A stretch of 64,000 bases of DNA from Phreatobacter stygius (GCF_005144885.1 NZ_CP039690.1:2679001-2743000), one strand, 5' to 3'; shown: positions 28,476 to 38,445, counted from the first letter of the stretch. Numbers and translations: made by a program. Notes: generated by a model not told the origin, from the letters alone.

Positions 28476-29063
28476 ATGCGCAAGGCCTCGGTGACCCGCA
28501 CCACCAAGGAGACGGATATTTCCGTCTCGGTCGATCTGGACGGCGCCGGAACCGCCGCCGTCGCGACCGGCGTCGGCTTTTTCGATCACATGCTGGACCA
28601 GATTGCCCGCCACGGCATGATCGACCTCACCGTCGAGGCCAAGGGCGACCTGCATATCGATGACCATCACACGGTGGAAGATGTCGGCATCGCGCTCGGC
28701 CAGGCCGTCCGCAAGGCGCTCGGCGACATGAAAGGCATCACCCGTTATGCCGATGTCCACCTGGCGATGGACGAGACCTTGACGCGCGTCGCCCTCGACG
28801 TGTCGGGCCGTCCCTTCCTGGTGTTCCGCACGGCCTTTCCACGCGACAAGATCGGCACCTTCGACACCGAACTGGTCCGCGAGTTCTTCCAGGCCTTCGC
28901 CATGAATTCCGGCATCACGCTGCATGTCGAGACGCTTTATGGCGACAATGCCCATCATATTGCCGAAAGCTGCTTCAAGGGGCTGGCCCGCGCGCTGCGC
29001 ACCGCTTTCGCCATCGATCCACGCCGCGCCCACGAGGTCCCCTCGACCAAGGGCGTGTTGTGA
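28476..29063 (+). CDS. hisB: Imidazoleglycerol-phosphate dehydratase
   Basis: 195 residues. Catalyses loss of water from imidazole glycerol phosphate in histidine synthesis. Metal-binding histidine motifs [21 protein letters not shown] and DNAHHIAES are present, plus [10 protein letters not shown] and the ending [17 protein letters not shown] lies before the ATG at 28476. It is monofunctional, without the HisN phosphatase domain of E. coli. First gene of a tightly overlapped his operon. Confidence 0.97.
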   Translation: MRKASVTRTTKETDISVSVDLDGAGTAAVATGVGFFDHMLDQIARHGMIDLTVEAKGDLHIDDHHTVEDVGIALGQAVRKALGDMKGITRYADVHLAMDETLTRVALDVSGRPFLVFRTAFPRDKIGTFDTELVREFFQAFAMNSGITLHVETLYGDNAHHIAESCFKGLARALRTAFAIDPRRAHEVPSTKGVL

Positions 29064-29575
29064 TGGCCGCCCTGAAGAGCTTCACCATCCATTCGGCGCC
29101 CGAACAGGCCGGGCGCGACCCCGACGGGGCGCTGCGCTTCGTGCCGGACAGCTTTTCGGTCGTCGCCTTCGTCGCGCCCTGGGCCTATTTCCTGTGGCAC
29201 CGCATGTGGCTGGTCACGCTGGCTTATGTCGTGGCGGTCGCCATCCTGATCGCGGCGCTGTTGTTCGCCGGCTTTGCCATGCCGGTGCGGGTCGGCATCG
29301 CCTTCGTCTTCAACCTGCTGATCGGGCTCGAAGCAACCAATCTCCGGCGCTGGACGCTTGGCCGTCGCGGCTTTCGCGACGAAGGCGTCGTGGTTGCGTC
29401 GACGCGCGACGAGGCCGAGCGCCGCTATTTTTCCGAGCGCGCCTCGGCGCTCGCCCCGCCGCCAGCCACGCTCGGCGGTCCGCCTTCGGTCTTCGCGGCG
29501 CCGAGCGCCCCGGCCGGAGACCATGTGATCGGGCTGTTCCCGGAGGCCGAGAGCCGCCCGCGAGGCACCAGATGA
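29063..29575 (+). CDS. DUF2628 family membrane protein within the his operon
   Basis: 170 residues. The start ATG shares its A with the hisB stop (TGATG). Residues 25-90 hold the DUF2628 core: [20 protein letters not shown], two or three hydrophobic helices, and [16 protein letters not shown]. The C-terminal 80 residues are polar and Pro/Ala-rich, presumably cytosolic. Its stop overlaps the hisH start by 4 bases. The family has no known reaction; its position between hisB and hisH recurs in Hyphomicrobiales as far as I recall. Confidence 0.83.
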   Translation: MAALKSFTIHSAPEQAGRDPDGALRFVPDSFSVVAFVAPWAYFLWHRMWLVTLAYVVAVAILIAALLFAGFAMPVRVGIAFVFNLLIGLEATNLRRWTLGRRGFRDEGVVVASTRDEAERRYFSERASALAPPPATLGGPPSVFAAPSAPAGDHVIGLFPEAESRPRGTR

Positions 29576-30222
29576 GCGTTGCCATTGTCGATTACGGCTC
29601 GGGCAATCTGCACTCGGCGCAGAAGGCTTTCGAGCGAATGGCGCGCGAGCGCGGCCTGAACGCGCCGGTGCTGGTCACTGCCGACCCGGATCTGGTCCGC
29701 AAGGCCGATCGCGTCGTGCTGCCCGGCGTCGGCGCCTTTGCCGATTGCCGCAAGGGCCTTGTCGGGGTCCCCGGCATGGTCGAGGCCTTGACCGAGGTGG
29801 TGCGCGGCCGTGGCCGGCCATTTCTCGGTATTTGCGTCGGCATGCAGCTGATGGCCGGCCGGGGCCTGGAAAAGGACGTCACCGCCGGCCTCGGCTGGGT
29901 GCCCGGCGACATCGACCTGATCCGCCCGACCGGCGCCAATCTGAAGATCCCGCACATGGGCTGGAATACTCTCGACGTGAAACGTGACCACCCGGTGCTC
30001 TCGGGCATCCCGACCGGCCCCGACGGATTGCACGCCTATTTCGTCCATTCCTACCACCTGACCGCAACCGCCGCCGACGTGGTGCTGGCGGAGGCCGATT
30101 ATGGCGGGCCGGTGACCGCCATGATCGCGCGCGACACCATGGTCGGCACCCAGTTCCATCCGGAAAAGAGTCAGCAGCTCGGCCTGACTCTGATCGGCAA
30201 TTTCCTCGAGTGGCGGCCGTGA
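29572..30222 (+). CDS. hisH: Imidazole glycerol phosphate synthase glutaminase subunit
   Basis: 216 residues, class I glutamine amidotransferase. N-terminal [13 protein letters not shown], nucleophile cysteine in [12 protein letters not shown] near residue 85, and the His/Glu pair in [10 protein letters not shown] near residue 195. Supplies ammonia to HisF. ATGA overlap with the DUF2628 gene before it and GTGA overlap with hisA after it. Confidence 0.96.
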   Translation: MSVAIVDYGSGNLHSAQKAFERMARERGLNAPVLVTADPDLVRKADRVVLPGVGAFADCRKGLVGVPGMVEALTEVVRGRGRPFLGICVGMQLMAGRGLEKDVTAGLGWVPGDIDLIRPTGANLKIPHMGWNTLDVKRDHPVLSGIPTGPDGLHAYFVHSYHLTATAADVVLAEADYGGPVTAMIARDTMVGTQFHPEKSQQLGLTLIGNFLEWRP

Positions 30223-30956
30223 GACTGTTTCCCGCGATTGACCTCAAAGATGGCCGCTGCGTTCGCCTGAAGCAGGGTGATATGGCGCAGGCGACCGTCT
30301 ATTCCGACGATCCCGCTGCCCAGGCGCGCGACTTCGAGGCCCTCGGTTTCGATTATTTGCATGTCGTCGATCTCGACGGCGCCTTTGCCGGCAAGCCGGT
30401 CAATGCCGCGGCCGTCGAAGCGATCCGCGCCGCGACCCGTTTTCCGGTTCAGCTCGGCGGCGGCATTCGCGACATGAAGACGGTCGAAGGCTGGCTTTTG
30501 AAGGGTGTCACCCGCGTCATCATCGGCACGGCGGCGGTGCGCGATCCCGAATTCGTCAAGACGGCGGCGAAAGCCTTTCCCGGCCGGGTCGCCGTCGGCA
30601 TCGACGCCCGCGACGGTTGGGTGGCTGTCGAGGGCTGGGCCGAGACCTCGACCCTGCATGCCCATGAGCTTGCCAAGCGCTTCGAGGACGCCGGCGTCGC
30701 CGCCATCGTCTATACCAATATCGCGCGCGACGGCATGCTCTCCGGCATCGATTGGGACGGCACCATCGCGCTGGCCGACCAGGTCGCCATTCCGGTGGTC
30801 GCCTCCGGCGGCCTTGCCTCGATGGACGATGTGCGCGAACTGATCTCGCCCCGCGCCGAAAAGCTCGAAGGCGCGATTACCGGCAAGGCGCTCTACGACG
30901 GCCGGCTCGACCCGCGGCAAGCGCTGGCCGCGATCAAGGCTGCGAGGCGTCCATGA
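30219..30956 (+). CDS. hisA: ProFAR isomerase HisA
   Basis: 245 residues, TIM barrel. N-terminus [17 protein letters not shown] with the catalytic Asp near residue 8, [13 protein letters not shown] and [13 protein letters not shown] for phosphate binding. The start is best placed at GTG 30219, which overlaps the hisH stop (GTGA) and begins where HisA proteins begin; a GTG three codons earlier is possible. Converts ProFAR to PRFAR. Confidence 0.95.
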   Translation: MRLFPAIDLKDGRCVRLKQGDMAQATVYSDDPAAQARDFEALGFDYLHVVDLDGAFAGKPVNAAAVEAIRAATRFPVQLGGGIRDMKTVEGWLLKGVTRVIIGTAAVRDPEFVKTAAKAFPGRVAVGIDARDGWVAVEGWAETSTLHAHELAKRFEDAGVAAIVYTNIARDGMLSGIDWDGTIALADQVAIPVVASGGLASMDDVRELISPRAEKLEGAITGKALYDGRLDPRQALAAIKAARRP

Positions 30957-31741
30957 GCTTCAAGGTGCGCATCATTCCCTGCCTCGACGTCAAGGATGGC
31001 CGCGTCGTCAAGGGCGTTCAATTCGTCGATCTGATCGATGCCGGCGATCCGGTCGAGGCGGCCAAGGCTTATGACGCGGCAGGCGCCGACGAATTGACCT
31101 TTCTCGACATCACCGCCAGTTCCGACAACCGCGCCACCATGTTCGACGTGGTCCGGCGCACGGCCGAGGCCTGTTTCATGCCGCTCACCGTTGGCGGTGG
31201 TGTTCGAGCGGTCGAGGACATCCGCGCGCTCCTGGTCTCCGGCGCCGACAAGGTGTCGATCAACACTGCCGCTGTCACTGACCGCGCCTTTGTCGGCCGG
31301 GCCGCCGACAAGTTCGGCAATCAGTGCATTGTCGTGGCGATCGATGCCAAGAAAGTGTCGGGCGCCGGCGAGGCCGACCGCTGGGAAATCTTCACCCATG
31401 GCGGACGCAAGCCCACCGGCATCGATGCGATCGACTATGCCCGCGAGGTGGTGGCGCTCGGCGCCGGCGAGATTCTGCTGACCTCGATGGATCGCGACGG
31501 CACCAAGGCCGGCTTCGACCTTGCGCTGACCCGGGCGGTGTCGGACGCGGTGCCGGTGCCGGTGATCGCCTCGGGCGGCGTCGGCGCGCTCGACCATTTT
31601 GTCGAAGGCGTATCGAAGGGGGGCGCCACCGGTGTGCTGGCCGCATCGGTGTTCCACTTCGGCACCTTCACGGTGCCGCAGGTCAAGCGGCACATGAAGG
31701 CCGCCGGCCTGCCCGTGCGGATGGATGGCATCAAGGACTAG
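30953..31741 (+). CDS. hisF: Imidazole glycerol phosphate synthase cyclase subunit
   Basis: 262 residues, TIM barrel paralogous to HisA. Catalytic aspartates in [17 protein letters not shown] (Asp11) and [14 protein letters not shown] (near 130); phosphate motifs [11 protein letters not shown] and [13 protein letters not shown]. Overlaps the hisA stop by ATGA. Joins with HisH to make imidazole glycerol phosphate and AICAR. Confidence 0.97.
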   Translation: MSFKVRIIPCLDVKDGRVVKGVQFVDLIDAGDPVEAAKAYDAAGADELTFLDITASSDNRATMFDVVRRTAEACFMPLTVGGGVRAVEDIRALLVSGADKVSINTAAVTDRAFVGRAADKFGNQCIVVAIDAKKVSGAGEADRWEIFTHGGRKPTGIDAIDYAREVVALGAGEILLTSMDRDGTKAGFDLALTRAVSDAVPVPVIASGGVGALDHFVEGVSKGGATGVLAASVFHFGTFTVPQVKRHMKAAGLPVRMDGIKD

Positions 31742-31768
31742 GGTCCGGACACAAACAGGGATGGGGAC

Positions 31769-32392
31769 ATGATTCCGGTCGACACGCTCTTGGTTCTGGC
31801 CGGCCTCTGGCTGATCGCGGTCATCACGCCCGGCCCGAACACCTTGCTTTTTGTCGCCGTCGGCTTGTCCTCGCCGACCCGCTCCGTGCTGGCGGTCGTG
31901 GCGGCAGTTATCCTCGGCACATTCTGCTGGGGTCTGGCCGGCCTTTTCGGCCTGTTCTGGCTGTTCGAACTGTTTCCCGCTGCCGCCCTTGCCGTGAAGC
32001 TGCTCGGCGGCGCCTATCTCGCCTGGATGGGCCTGCGGCTGATCTGGCGCAACCTGGCGCCGCCGCCCGAGGCCGGGCGCATGCGAGCGCCCACGCTCGA
32101 TACCCGCAAAGCCTTCGTCACCGGTCTGGTCACGGCGCTCGGCAATCCGAAATCGCTGGTCTTCGTCTCGTCGCTGTTCGCGGTGACCCATCTCGCCGAG
32201 CAGCCGCTCGCCATTGGGCTTCTCGGCGTCGCCATCATGGTCTCGATGTCGGCGACCTATTATCTCCTGTTCGCCCTGGTCCTGCGCAAATTGCCGATGG
32301 CGCGCGGCCCGAGCCGCATGGGCCGCGCCGTTGGTGCCGGCGCGGGCTTTGTCATGATCGCTTATGGCGGCAAGATGATCTGGGAGCGCTGA
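31769..32392 (+). CDS. LysE/RhtB-family exporter
   Basis: 207 residues, about six membrane helices. The family signature ITPGPNTLLFVAVGLS lies near residue 19 and a GNPKSLVFV motif near 126. Members export amino acids such as lysine, homoserine or threonine; the substrate cannot be told. 27 bases after hisF, possibly the last gene of that operon. A perfect hairpin overlaps its stop codon. Confidence 0.85.
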   Translation: MIPVDTLLVLAGLWLIAVITPGPNTLLFVAVGLSSPTRSVLAVVAAVILGTFCWGLAGLFGLFWLFELFPAAALAVKLLGGAYLAWMGLRLIWRNLAPPPEAGRMRAPTLDTRKAFVTGLVTALGNPKSLVFVSSLFAVTHLAEQPLAIGLLGVAIMVSMSATYYLLFALVLRKLPMARGPSRMGRAVGAGAGFVMIAYGGKMIWER

Positions 32393-32401
32393 AGCGCTCC
32401 C
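32382..32401. terminator. Hairpin overlapping the end of the LysE gene
   Basis: GGGAGCGCT and AGCGCTCCC are perfect inverted 9-mers separated by 2 bases, overlapping the TGA stop. The gene is convergent with the sugar kinase 17 bases away, so a bidirectional terminator would fit, but there is no T-run. Confidence 0.4.
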
Positions 32402-32409
32402 CGTCAGCT

Positions 32410-33411
32410 TCAGAAAATGAAGCCGTTCTCGGCGGCCAGCGACTTCAGGTCGGCCTCCGGCCGGGCGCCCATATGGCTGATGATCTCGGCGGCACAGAGC
32501 GCGCCGAGCCCGAGCGAGGCTTCGTGGCCGATGCCGCGGGCGAAGCCTGCCAGGAAGCCTGCGGCGAACAGGTCGCCGGCGCCGGTCGTGTCGACCACCC
32601 GGGCGACCGGATAGGCCGGCACGGAAACGAGGTTCGCACCTTCCGCGGCCAACGCGCCCTCGTCGCCGCGGGTGACCACGGCGAGCCTGGCGTCGGCGCG
32701 TAGCGCATCGAGCGCCGTGGCGAAATCGGAGGTCTGGTAGAGCGATTTCAGCTCGCTCTCATTGGCGAAGACGATATCCACCACCTTGTCGCGCAGGAGC
32801 TGCAGGAACTCGTCGCGATAGCGGTCGACGCAGAATGAATCCGACAGCGTCAGCGCCACCTGGCGATTGGCGCCATGGGCGATCTTGGCAGCCTTCAGAA
32901 AGGCCTGCTTGGCCGCCGGCGGATCCCACAGATAACCTTCGAGATAGGTCACGCCGGCATTGGCGATGGTGTCTTCGTCGACATCGTCGGGCGACAGCAG
33001 CTGGGCGGCGCCGAGATAGGTGTTCATGGTGCGCTCGCCGTCCGGCGTCACCAGGATGAAGCAGCGCGCGGTTGCCGGCCCGTCTTCGGCGAGCTTGGTC
33101 GGGAAATGCACGCCGGCGGCGCGGATGCCGTGGCTGAAGGTGCGGCCGAGCGGATCGTTCTTCACCTTGCCGATGAAACCCGGCTTCAGGCCCAGCATGC
33201 CGCAGCCGACAATGGTATTGGCGGCCGAACCGCCGGAGATCTCCACCGTCTGCGCCATTGATGCATAGATCGCCTCGGCGCGCGGCTCGTCGATCAGCAT
33301 CATCGCGCCCTTCGGCACCTCGAGCCTGGCGAGCAGGTCATCCTGGATGCGGGCGAGCACATCGACAATGGCGTTGCCGATACCGGCAACGTCGTAGCGG
33401 GCCTGGGACAT
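32410..33411 (-). CDS. PfkB-family carbohydrate/adenosine kinase
   Basis: 333 residues. Ribokinase-family fold with the N-terminal ISGGSAANTIVG, the second PfkB signature VVDTTGAGDLFAAGFLAGFA containing the catalytic aspartate, and NESELKSLY. Alphaproteobacterial members of this length are usually called adenosine kinase, but a sugar substrate is not excluded. Start at ATG 33411. Divergent from the 6-phosphogluconate dehydrogenase gene. Confidence 0.85.
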   Translation of the reverse strand: MSQARYDVAGIGNAIVDVLARIQDDLLARLEVPKGAMMLIDEPRAEAIYASMAQTVEISGGSAANTIVGCGMLGLKPGFIGKVKNDPLGRTFSHGIRAAGVHFPTKLAEDGPATARCFILVTPDGERTMNTYLGAAQLLSPDDVDEDTIANAGVTYLEGYLWDPPAAKQAFLKAAKIAHGANRQVALTLSDSFCVDRYRDEFLQLLRDKVVDIVFANESELKSLYQTSDFATALDALRADARLAVVTRGDEGALAAEGANLVSVPAYPVARVVDTTGAGDLFAAGFLAGFARGIGHEASLGLGALCAAEIISHMGARPEADLKSLAAENGFIF

Positions 33412-33577
33412 GAAACGGCTTCTCCGCGAAATCTCTTGGAACGTCTCTTGGAACGGTTGCGCGCCCTCTACACTTTGACGGCGGTTCCGGCAATGTCGCC
33501 GGCTCGGCGTGGTTGACATCATCGGCCAGTCTGGTTGCTTGGCCCCGACAAGGTTCGGCAGGCGGGAGGACGAGGCG

Positions 33578-34561
33578 ATGCAGCTCGGCATGGTGGGGCT
33601 CGGCCGGATGGGGGCGAATATCGTCCGCCGGCTGATCCGGGCAGGACATTCTTGTGTCGTCCACGACGCCAATGCAGCGCCGGGCAAGGCTCTGGCCGCC
33701 GAAGGCGCCCGGAATGCCGAAAGCCTCGCCGGGCTGGTCGAGGCGCTGGCCGCGCCGCGCGCCGTCTGGGTAATGCTGCCGGCCGGCGCCGTGACAGAAG
33801 CGATGATCGCCGAACTGGCGGACCTGCTGTCGCCCGGCGATATCATCATCGACGGCGGCAACAGCTTCTGGAAGGACGATATCCGCCGGGCCGGGGTCCT
33901 GGCCGAAAGAGGTCTCAGCTATCTCGATGTCGGCACGTCAGGCGGCGTCTGGGGCCTGGAGCGCGGCTATTGCCTGATGATCGGCGGCGACCGGGCGGCA
34001 GTGACCCGGCTCGATCCGATCTTTTCGGCGCTGGCGCCCGGCCGCGGCGACATCCCGGCGACCCGGCACCGCGACGATCGCGCCGGCACGGCCGAGCAAG
34101 GCTATCTCCATTGCGGGCCGAGCGGCGCCGGGCACTATGTCAAGATGATCCATAACGGCATCGAATACGGCATGATGCAGGCCTTCGCCGAAGGCTTCGA
34201 CATCCTGAACAATGCCGGTTCGGCGCGATTGCCGGCCGAGCAGCGCTTCGATCTCGACCTTGCCGAGATTGCCGAGGTCTGGCGTCGCGGCAGCGTGGTG
34301 ACGTCGTGGCTGCTGGATCTCACCGCGGAAGCCCTGGCCGAGGACGGTGCCTTGTCGGGCTTCTCCGGCCATGTCGATGATTCCGGCGAAGGCCGCTGGA
34401 CGGTCGAAGCGGCCATCGAGCAGGCGACGCCGGCCGAGGTGCTGACCTCGGCGCTCTATACCCGCTTCCGCTCGCGCCAGGACCACACATTCGCGGAAAA
34501 GGTCCTGTCCGCCATGCGCAAGGGGTTCGGCGGCCACCAGGAACCGAAGAAGCCGGCATGA
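33578..34561 (+). CDS. gnd: 6-phosphogluconate dehydrogenase, short NAD-type
   Basis: 327 residues, shorter than the classical enzyme of about 470. Rossmann motif [17 protein letters not shown], cofactor loop ending VHDAN (no arginine for NADP binding, so NAD is likely), [12 protein letters not shown], the catalytic [19 protein letters not shown] and [19 protein letters not shown]. Oxidatively decarboxylates 6-phosphogluconate to ribulose 5-phosphate. GGGAGG precedes the ATG at 33578. The stop overlaps the gluconokinase start (ATGA). Confidence 0.93.
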   Translation: MQLGMVGLGRMGANIVRRLIRAGHSCVVHDANAAPGKALAAEGARNAESLAGLVEALAAPRAVWVMLPAGAVTEAMIAELADLLSPGDIIIDGGNSFWKDDIRRAGVLAERGLSYLDVGTSGGVWGLERGYCLMIGGDRAAVTRLDPIFSALAPGRGDIPATRHRDDRAGTAEQGYLHCGPSGAGHYVKMIHNGIEYGMMQAFAEGFDILNNAGSARLPAEQRFDLDLAEIAEVWRRGSVVTSWLLDLTAEALAEDGALSGFSGHVDDSGEGRWTVEAAIEQATPAEVLTSALYTRFRSRQDHTFAEKVLSAMRKGFGGHQEPKKPA

Positions 34562-35133
34562 GCCCAAGAACCGGCCGAGAGACCAGGCAGGGCGCCGAGG
34601 CGGGCGCGACCGGTGGCGCCAGGCAACAGGCCGGCCCGCCAACGGCGATCATTGTCATGGGCGTTTCCGGCAGTGGCAAATCGACGGTCGGCGCCCAACT
34701 CGCCCGCATGCTCGGCTGGGATTTCAGGGATGGCGATGCGTTCCATCCGCCGGCCAATGTCGAGAAGATGCGTTCCGGCGCGCCGCTGACCGATGCCGAT
34801 CGCTGGCCCTGGCTCGACGCCATCGCTGGCCACGTCGCAACGCTCGAAGGATCCGGCGGTCACGTGGTCATCGCCTGTTCGGCCCTGAAGCGGGCCTATC
34901 GCGACCGGCTGCGGGCGCCGGGCTCGCGGCTGCGCTTCGTCTATCTTGCCGGCAGTTTCGCGCTGATCGACGCCCGCATGGCGGCGCGCGTCGATCATTT
35001 CATGCCGCCGAGCCTGCTCGAGAGCCAGTTCGCGACCCTGGAACCGCCTGGTCCCGACGAGCGGGCGATCACCGTGCCGATCGACATGGCGCCCGACGCG
35101 ATCGTCCGGGCGATCCGCGATCAGCTCAGCTGA
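34558..35133 (+). CDS. gntK: Gluconokinase
   Basis: 191 residues. Walker [16 protein letters not shown], then [18 protein letters not shown] and [14 protein letters not shown], all typical of GntK, and [16 protein letters not shown]. The first 28 residues are a low-complexity Gly/Ala/Gln stretch that is not part of the fold. It makes 6-phosphogluconate, the substrate of the dehydrogenase with which it overlaps by 4 bases, so the pair forms a short gluconate pathway. Confidence 0.93.
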   Translation: MSPRTGRETRQGAEAGATGGARQQAGPPTAIIVMGVSGSGKSTVGAQLARMLGWDFRDGDAFHPPANVEKMRSGAPLTDADRWPWLDAIAGHVATLEGSGGHVVIACSALKRAYRDRLRAPGSRLRFVYLAGSFALIDARMAARVDHFMPPSLLESQFATLEPPGPDERAITVPIDMAPDAIVRAIRDQLS

Positions 35134-35916
35134 TCAGCGCTTGCGGCCGGGAAACGCCTTGCGGTGCTGGGCGAGGTCGGCGAGCGCGCCGGTCCTCACC
35201 GCCCACATGTCGCATTCGCCAATGACGATGCCATAACCTTGCGCCGCCAGATGGGATGCGTCGCGGCCGGGGATCGGAATGGTGCCGAGCACCTTGCCGG
35301 CCGTCTTGGTCGCATTGGCCGCCTGGTCGATGCTCGCGAGCACATCCGGCGCGGTCAGCTGGCCAAGCTTGCCGAGCGAGCCGGCCAGGTCGTTGGCGCC
35401 GATGAACAGGCAATCGGCGCCGGCGAGCGCGGCGATGTCGCCGGCGATCGCGGCACAGGCCGCACTTTCCACCTGCAGCGCCAGGAAAGTCTCTTCATGT
35501 GCCGTGTCGGCATAGGTCTCGTCGAAGCCATAGAGGCCGGAGCGGGAAACCGAAGCGGCATAACCGCGCCGGCCGCGCGGCGGATAGAGGCAGGCGTCGA
35601 TCACCGCCTTTGCCTGATCGACCGTATCGACCATCGGCACCATCAGGGAATGGATGCCGGCATCGAGCATGCGCTTGAAATGGCTGGAATCCTGCCCCGG
35701 CACCCGCACCATGGCCTCGCCGCCGCCGGCCTCGACCGCGCGCACGCAGGTCAAGACGTCGGCGATGTCGATCGGCGTGTGTTCGGTGTCGATCAGCACG
35801 ATGTCATATCCGGCCAGCGCATAGAGCTCGCACACGGCCGGAGCACCGGAAAACACCCAGGCGCCAATGAGCTTCTCGCCGGCGACAGCGCGGCGCTTCA
35901 GGCGGTTGCGGATCAT
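35134..35916 (-). CDS. HpcH/HpaI aldolase family protein (2-keto-3-deoxy sugar-acid aldolase type)
   Basis: 260 residues, TIM barrel. Catalytic and metal-binding marks: DIVLIDTEHTPID near residue 40, MVRVPGQDSSHFKRMLDAG, SLMVPMVDTVDQAK, PPRGRRGYA and LQVESAACAAIAGDIAAL. Such class II aldolases cleave 2-keto-3-deoxy sugar acids or 4-hydroxy-2-ketoacids to pyruvate plus an aldehyde. The ATG follows directly on the ribokinase stop (TGA then ATG). Its own stop abuts the gntK stop. Confidence 0.85.
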   Translation of the reverse strand: MIRNRLKRRAVAGEKLIGAWVFSGAPAVCELYALAGYDIVLIDTEHTPIDIADVLTCVRAVEAGGGEAMVRVPGQDSSHFKRMLDAGIHSLMVPMVDTVDQAKAVIDACLYPPRGRRGYAASVSRSGLYGFDETYADTAHEETFLALQVESAACAAIAGDIAALAGADCLFIGANDLAGSLGKLGQLTAPDVLASIDQAANATKTAGKVLGTIPIPGRDASHLAAQGYGIVIGECDMWAVRTGALADLAQHRKAFPGRKR

Positions 35917-36879
35917 TCAAGTCTCCTTGGGGCCCGGTTCGGGCGCTACTTTGGGAATCAGCGGAATATCGCGGGTGGCGAGCTGCGCGGCGCCCTGTTC
36001 GATGGCGCCGCGCGCCGGCAGGCTCGGCTGAGCCCCGAAACCGGTGCAGGCGAGCGATCCGGCCGCCGAACCATGTTCGACCGCGCTGGTCAGGCCACGT
36101 CCTTGCGCCAGGGCGGCGGCGAAGGCGCCGCAGAAGGCATCGCCCGCCGCCGTGGTGTCGACGACATCGACTTTCAGCGCCGGCACCGGGCAGCGCACGC
36201 CGCCGCCCCAGGCCAGCGCACCGGCGGCGCCAAGCGTCACGATGGCGGTCACCCCGAGGCGCCGATCGATCTCGCAGGCGATTGCCTCGGCATCCACGGC
36301 CGCCATGCCGAGGCCTTCGGCCAAAGCCAGGATTTCGTGCTCGTTGACGATGACCACGTCGACCAGCGCCATCAGTTCCGCCGGCACCGGACCGGCCGGG
36401 GCGCGATTGAGCACGACGGTGAGTTCGCGTGCCTTGGCCCACTGGGCGGCAGCGAGGATTTCCGCCCCCGGCACTTCCCATTGCAGCATCAGGATGTCGC
36501 CCTTGCCGGCCTCAAGGTCGTCGAGCGCGGCGGCCGAGGCCCGGGCATTGGCGCCGGCCGCGACGACGATCTGGTTGCGGCCGGCCGGATCGACCGCGAT
36601 GAAGGCGGCCCCGGTTGGCGCCTCGACCCGTGCCACCCTGGAAATATCGACGCCGGCCGCGGCGAGCGCAGCGAGCGCGGCTTCGGCGAAACCATCGCGG
36701 CCGACCGCGCCGACCATCACGACCTCGGCGCCGGCGCGGCGGGCGGCGAGCGCCTGATTGGCGCCCTTGCCACCGGGCACCGTGACATAATCCGGTCCGA
36801 GCACGGTTTCGCCCGCCGACGGCAGCACCGGCACGCGCGCGACGAGGTCGACATTGAGGGAGCCGAAGACGACGATCAT
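35917..36879 (-). CDS. rbsK: Ribokinase
   Basis: 320 residues. Typical ribokinase start IVVFGSLNVDLVARVP, first PfkB motif TVPGGKGANQALAARRAGAE, second PfkB motif VVDTTAAGDAFCGAFAAALA (TAAGD with the catalytic aspartate). Phosphorylates ribose at O5 or a similar sugar. The ATG at 36879 opens the first beta strand. Upstream member of a two-gene operon with the HpcH/HpaI aldolase. Confidence 0.86.
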   Translation of the reverse strand: MIVVFGSLNVDLVARVPVLPSAGETVLGPDYVTVPGGKGANQALAARRAGAEVVMVGAVGRDGFAEAALAALAAAGVDISRVARVEAPTGAAFIAVDPAGRNQIVVAAGANARASAAALDDLEAGKGDILMLQWEVPGAEILAAAQWAKARELTVVLNRAPAGPVPAELMALVDVVIVNEHEILALAEGLGMAAVDAEAIACEIDRRLGVTAIVTLGAAGALAWGGGVRCPVPALKVDVVDTTAAGDAFCGAFAAALAQGRGLTSAVEHGSAAGSLACTGFGAQPSLPARGAIEQGAAQLATRDIPLIPKVAPEPGPKET

Positions 36880-37015
36880 GGAGCCTGCAAGCTGGCTTGC
36901 CCGGTAGCTCGCGGTCAAGGCGGTGGCGACAGGGCGGCAATGCAATCCTGGGCCTCGTCGCGCTCGAATTCGGCCGATTACGGATTTTGATTTGCCCTGG
37001 GGATCGCGACGCGCG

Positions 37016-37771
37016 ATGCACTGGGACATGGGACAGCCAGCGATTGAGGCCGAGGCTCTGGTCAAGGATTACGGCACGGTGCGTGCCGTCGACGGCCTGT
37101 CCTTTGCGCTTCAGCCCGGTTCGACCACCGCCTTGCTCGGCGGTAATGGTGCCGGCAAGACCACCACCATCGCCATGATCATGGGGCTGACGCTGCCGAC
37201 ATCGGGCGAGGTCCGGGTGCTCGGCACCGACATGGCACGGCGCCGGCACGACGTGCTGCACCGGATGAATTTCGAGAGCCCCTATGTCGACATGCCGCAC
37301 CGGCTGACGGTGCGCCAGAACCTGACGGTTTTCGGCAAGCTCTATGGCGTCAAGGCGTTGAAGGAGCGGATCGCGGCGCTCGCCGCCGATCTCGATCTCG
37401 GCGACTTCCTGGATCGCGCGACCGGCAAGCTCTCGGCTGGCCAGAAGACGCGTGTGGCGCTGGCCAAGGCGCTGATCAACGACCCCGAGGTCATGCTGCT
37501 CGACGAACCGACCGCCTCGCTCGACCCTGACACCGCCGACTGGATCCGCAGCCACCTGGAGCAATACCGGCTGCGGCGCGGCGCCACCATTCTGCTGGCG
37601 TCGCACAATATGGGCGAGGTCGAGCGGCTCTGCGATCGCGTCATCATGCTGAAAAAGGGACGCATCGAGGACGACGGCTCGCCGGCCGAGCTGATCGCGC
37701 GCTACGGGCGCTCCAATCTCGAAGAGGTGTTCCTCGATGTCGCCCGCGGACGCAAGGAGGCGGCTGAATGA
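37016..37771 (+). CDS. ABC-2 type transporter, ATP-binding protein
   Basis: 251 residues. Walker A LGGNGAGKTTTIA near residue 45, Q-loop region, a slightly unusual signature LSAGQKTRVALAKAL and Walker B VMLLDEPTASLDPDT with ASHNMGEVERL as the H-loop. Start at ATG 37016 (GGGGA upstream) or ATG 37028. It overlaps by 4 bases with the TrpF-like gene, and the matching permease follows that gene, so one exporter operon is likely. Substrate unknown. Confidence 0.9.
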   Translation: MHWDMGQPAIEAEALVKDYGTVRAVDGLSFALQPGSTTALLGGNGAGKTTTIAMIMGLTLPTSGEVRVLGTDMARRRHDVLHRMNFESPYVDMPHRLTVRQNLTVFGKLYGVKALKERIAALAADLDLGDFLDRATGKLSAGQKTRVALAKALINDPEVMLLDEPTASLDPDTADWIRSHLEQYRLRRGATILLASHNMGEVERLCDRVIMLKKGRIEDDGSPAELIARYGRSNLEEVFLDVARGRKEAAE

Positions 37772-38445
37772 CCGGCGCTACCACGACCATCCGCACGCGC
37801 GTCAAGATCTGCTGCATCTCATCGGTCGCCGAGGCCCGGATGGCAATTGCCGCCGGTGCCGATGCGTTGGGTTTCGTGGCGGCCATGCCGTCGGGGCCGG
37901 GCATCGTCGATGACGCGACGATCCGCTCGGTGACCACCGAACTGCCGCCGCCGATCGCCAGCTTCCTTTTGACCGCGCGGGTCCGCGGGCTGGACATTGC
38001 CGATCATATCCGCGCCTGCGGCACCAATACCGTGCAGATCGTCGACCACATCGATCCCGCCGAATTGGCCGTCATCGCCGTCGCGTTGCCCATGGTGCGG
38101 CGCGTCCAGGTCATTCATGTCGAAGGACCGCAGGCGCTCGACCTGATCCCGACCTATGAACCCTATGTCCATGCCTTCCTGCTCGATTCCGGCAAGCCGG
38201 GCGGTACCATGCGTGAACTGGGCGGCACCGGACGAACCCATGACTGGGCGGTCAGCCGCGAATTCGTCGCCAGAACCTCCCGGCCGGTGTTCCTCGCCGG
38301 CGGCCTGAACGCCGGCAATGCCATCGAGGCGATCGCCCGCGTCAAGCCGTTCGGGCTGGACCTGTGCTCGGGCGTGCGCACCAATGGTCATCTCGACCAG
38401 GCCAAGCTCACCGCCTTCATGCAGGCCGTCAGGAGCACGGCATGA
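37768..38445 (+). CDS. Phosphoribosylanthranilate isomerase-like protein (TrpF family) inside an ABC exporter operon
   Basis: 225 residues, TIM barrel of the TrpF family. VKICCISSVAEARMAIAAGAD matches the KICG start with the catalytic cysteine; HAFLLDSGKPGG holds the catalytic aspartate; GGTGRTHDWAVS, VFLAGGLNAGNAIEAIARV and LDLCSGVRTNGHLD are the phosphate-binding stretches. All key residues seem intact. It is locked between the ATPase and the permease by ATGA overlaps on both sides, not next to other trp genes. It could be a true tryptophan enzyme, but an enzyme acting on the exported compound is also possible. Confidence 0.85.
   Translation: MTGATTTIRTRVKICCISSVAEARMAIAAGADALGFVAAMPSGPGIVDDATIRSVTTELPPPIASFLLTARVRGLDIADHIRACGTNTVQIVDHIDPAELAVIAVALPMVRRVQVIHVEGPQALDLIPTYEPYVHAFLLDSGKPGGTMRELGGTGRTHDWAVSREFVARTSRPVFLAGGLNAGNAIEAIARVKPFGLDLCSGVRTNGHLDQAKLTAFMQAVRSTA

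Noticed and set aside
35164-36990. A long plus-strand frame over the aldolase and ribokinase genes
   Set aside because: Antisense shadow of two clear enzymes; composition and lack of motifs argue against it.
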